From Kalaharituber pfeilii (Eukaryota > Ascomycota > Pezizomycetes > Pezizales > Pezizaceae), in NCBI GenBank assembly GCA_015179045.1, contig WHUZ01000042.1, positions 186,001 to 250,000 of the forward strand: a stretch of 64,000 nucleotides of DNA, in the 5' to 3' direction. Below the pieces are notes generated by a model, which did no database searches, was not told where the DNA came from, and saw only the letters and a program-made list of their open reading frames with translations. Of the stretch, positions 61,115-64,000 are shown piece by piece. How positions within the stretch are numbered: the stretch's first letter is position 1; every line of letters starts with the position of its first letter. Position numbers and translations under genes: made by a program.

Positions 61115-64000
61115 CCTTTCTTTTTGTTTTAGCTTAAAAAATCCTCTGCTTCCGCTGTAGCGCTACGCCCACTAAGTGCAAATATCTCGAACATCTTTCA
61201 CTAGCGAAAAGAGAACAGGTGAAGGGGGCGCCTTGGGATGACAAGCTGGCAGGGTAAGTTGTAGAGGATTGAAGAAAGATTATGCAACGAGGATCACAGG
61301 ACATATCACGTGAAGTTGTCATGTGTGAAGGAGCCACGTGAATGTAGATCGCAAGTGAGCCGAGATGATGGTACGAGGATACTTCCACGTAATGAAATAT
61401 CTAGAGTCTGGATACGCTCGTTGTAGGAATTAGCAACCGTGTACTCGCACAATTCGGCTGGCAACTCATGTCTATATATAGAGGTGTTAGGAGCGCATAT
61501 TGTACGTTGGTTTATGAAGAAGTTGAGAGAAAGAATAATACAATACGTATCCCTGCGCACTTTACTAGTAATGTTGCGAGAGTACAGCTCTGAGCTGATG
61601 CACCGAGCTTGGCACAAGCCCCCCTCATTGCAAACCCCTTACCCACCTGCTACCAGACTAACCCATCTGAGTATCTAAAATTTTACTTGCTTTGGTCTAG
61701 TGTAGGGCCCCACGTGGAATCCTTTATTTATTTCTCAAAACCAACAGCTAGTCTCATACCAAGCCCCTAGGATGAGACTAACCAACAGCTATGGCCGAGA
61801 ACGGTGTCAGAAATTGGGCTAGCCATAGCCCAGCTGTCTGCAATCCATCAAGGATGTTGCCATTCGTTTATGTGTGCTTCTGTGAGAGATAGCCGAGAAT
61901 AAGAGATCTGGATTCCCAGCGCAATCTGGTGTCGGCGGCTTTGAAAGCACCCTACGAAGAAAATTCGACACGATAGAGTTCCGAACAGAATAGTTCTGGA
62001 CGATATGACAATATTTGCAAGGCTCCCGTTCCCAGATATCGAGAAGTTTGCACTGGTTGATAACTGAATACATGGTTCCGAGCTGTTCTCGTGCGCAGAT
62101 CGTTATTCCGGTCTCTGCCTTGGCTCGCCGTTGCAGATAGTCTGGTTGACGTATGATAGCAGACGGGCTTTAATATTCCGCTTGGCAACCCGTCTCTTTA
62201 GGCTGCAGCTCCGAACTGGTGGCATGTGACCACTACCGACTGAGAGAAACTGGAGAACCGGATCAACATCCCTGTCAGTTAGATTGCAGCGGGGCAAAGT
62301 GGAGCCACTCGGAGAGGTCTAATAGTCTGGTTGGCGGTCTCACACAAATTATTTCCAAATTCTACTGGTTAGATCATTTTTTCCTGATCATCATATTTTT
62401 ATTCTTCCTCTGGTCTGTCTGTAAAATACGAACATATATCCACTTTCCCATATCCTAATGAGCCATTTCCTCACTCTGCCATTGTCTATAGTTACCAGGA
62501 ATTACTTCAAACACGCATATAAGTAATGTAAGTGAAGTGAGCGAGGTCAGGAAAATAAAAATAAAATACAGGTGAAGAAACAAAGAAATGTATGCGCTAG
62601 TAGTATGAGTAATTACTTAAGTATTACTATGTTGAGAAATCTACACTTGTTATGTTTTCCTCAATTTAGACTCGCGCCCAGCATAAATATACATTCAATG
62701 TAGAATTAAATCAATCCAGTACCCCTGCACCCCCTGCCCTCCGATTATTGTTTCTTCAGCCGCACCCTCGTCATACATCATCCCATCTTCTCTAACTCAC
62801 AGCCCGATCGGACAGACAATAATACGCCGCGGCGCCGAACCCGTTAATTTATCCTGAGATCGTGTTACATGTAACTTTCAAACTTAGTCATTGTCTTTGT
62901 TGTCAAGAACAAGAATCACCTAAGGCTGCTAGTTCCGCTTATGATACTCTGCATGTGCAAAGTATGCATGGAAACCAACGTCCTCCCGCATGGAAGCCTT
63001 GCTGTTGTAAGAAAATGCCCTTGGACAGCTACCTGTGCAACGTCCATTCAGCTGGAAAGTGTTTGCAGCCTGAGTGGTTGCCTCGCTGACGACGACGGGG
63101 GCACTCAGGCTGCAATGAGGCCAGTTCTGCTTCGTTGTCCAACCATTTCTTTTCCATAGCCATCCCTCCCCAGCGGTGCACACTTCTAGGGTAGCCAAGG
63201 TATGCAAAAACACAGGCACGGCATAGCCACGAATTTACTCCACAGCAGTTCGTAGGACAACCTCCGATTGAATTGCATGGTCTTTCACTGGTTGGCCCAG
63301 TGTTATGAAAAAATCACAGCCCTACCAAGAAATTCAGCTTCTTTGACATTTGACTAGTTGCCGTCACTAACCCTACGCACAGACACACGCTCACGCAACC
63401 GAAAGCCCGGTCTTCTTCCCCGCGGCCATCGTATGATACTGTAGCCTTTGAAAACAATCCAAGCCTGCAAATTGCAGGGCGAAGCATGATATGATCGCGA
63501 CGTCGCATCTGCATGTGGATACGAATGCACGTCTATTATCGCCTTGTGCCCGCAGACCTATACTAGTAATTGGTCCGTTTTGCAAATTTGGCATTAGCGG
63601 GTTTCCTGACATTGGTAGGTGTGAGTTTGAGCTTGTGTCAAGGGGCGCGGAACGGTCCGTCTGTATATATATGACCGTCGCAGGGGAAAAGACAGCGCGA
63701 AATGGTAAATTTCTCAATCCATAAACTACGAGCATTTTGCGCTGCGACGGCACAATCGAAAAGATCTCAAAGTGACGGCTTCTGCAACTGCGACAATCAG
63801 TATTGGTTTTCTAGAATTTAATTAGAATCATCAGGGGCTTGGATTACGGCAAGCAAGGCTCCCTGCAGAATTCCTGGCGGTCGACCAGGGCACTAAAGCA
63901 CAGTCAGACAATAGAATTTATGTCAACTTCATAGGGCGAAGCGCTCAAAGCGACATATTTATTTAACCTATATACCTGTCAGCATCGAGATTTTTTTTAA
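61115..64000. other. No recognised gene
   Basis: Frames up to 120 codons, none with motifs or splice support. No LINE tails, TIRs or LTR ends detected. A host gene with many introns could be hidden from inspection by eye. Confidence 0.4.

Noticed and set aside
61115..64000. Several 70-120 aa ORFs as host genes
   Set aside because: No motif, signal peptide, splice continuity or codon pattern could be supported by reading alone.

Overview
This window looks like a transposon-choked stretch of a filamentous ascomycete genome (Pezizomycotina). A truffle- or morel-like Pezizomycete is plausible but not proven. The reasons are: only four convincing host genes in 64 kb; short GT-AG introns (91, 104 and 78 nt) in one of them; a secreted fungal group XIV phospholipase A2; and a fungal mobile-element mix of non-LTR retrotransposons with RNase H domains, pogo-like and Mutator-like DNA transposons, MITEs and solo LTRs. 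No rRNA, tRNA or CRISPR array was recognised.

Host genes: a prenylcysteine-oxidase-like flavoprotein with four exons (7194-9362, +); a 629-aa multi-pass membrane protein of unknown function (14649-16538, -); a secreted phospholipase A2 (36964-37557, -); and a 107-aa single-pass membrane protein (57726-58049, -). They are isolated genes and not a cluster.

Nearly everything else is repeats. Three LINE families can be told apart by their last 50-60 nt, called here tails A, B and C. Family A ends in a CTCGC...GCGAG hairpin then AATGATATT-polyA. Family B ends CCCTGC...GCGGGG then TTACGTGAT-polyA. Family C ends in the same outer stem enclosing AGGCT-NNN-AGCCT. All ORF2 copies (reverse transcriptase plus RNase H) are 5' truncated or decayed. 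ORF1 (gag-like) is found only in separate insertions in which it is followed directly by one of the same tails, without ORF2. This holds for all three tail types. The same tails also occur as about 16 tail-only insertions (48-97 bp), most with clean 9-14 bp target site duplications (TSDs).

Layout. 1-6.4 kb: Mutator-like element, tail insertions, deleted Ty3/gypsy element. 7.2-9.4 kb: gene 1. 9.7-14 kb: LINE A nests, including one four levels deep. 14.6-16.5 kb: gene 2, with a LINE B piece 62 bp upstream of its start. 19.9-25 kb: LINE B and A copies. 26.6-28.7 kb: pogo-like transposon. 29.8-36 kb: pogo derivative, half-LINEs and a complete Mutator-like element. 37 kb: phospholipase A2. 39.3-41 kb: foldback-like TIR element. 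42.1-42.9 kb: extreme AT tract. 44-56.4 kb: a LINE megacluster of nested insertions. 57.7 kb: gene 4. 58.6-61.1 kb: half-LINEs and a MITE. 61.1-64 kb: nothing recognised.

The most interesting possibility is a split LINE system: ORF1-only and ORF2-only elements sharing a structured 3' end that one reverse transcriptase recognises, with the tail-only insertions as its shortest products. This is inference from the insertion patterns seen here.
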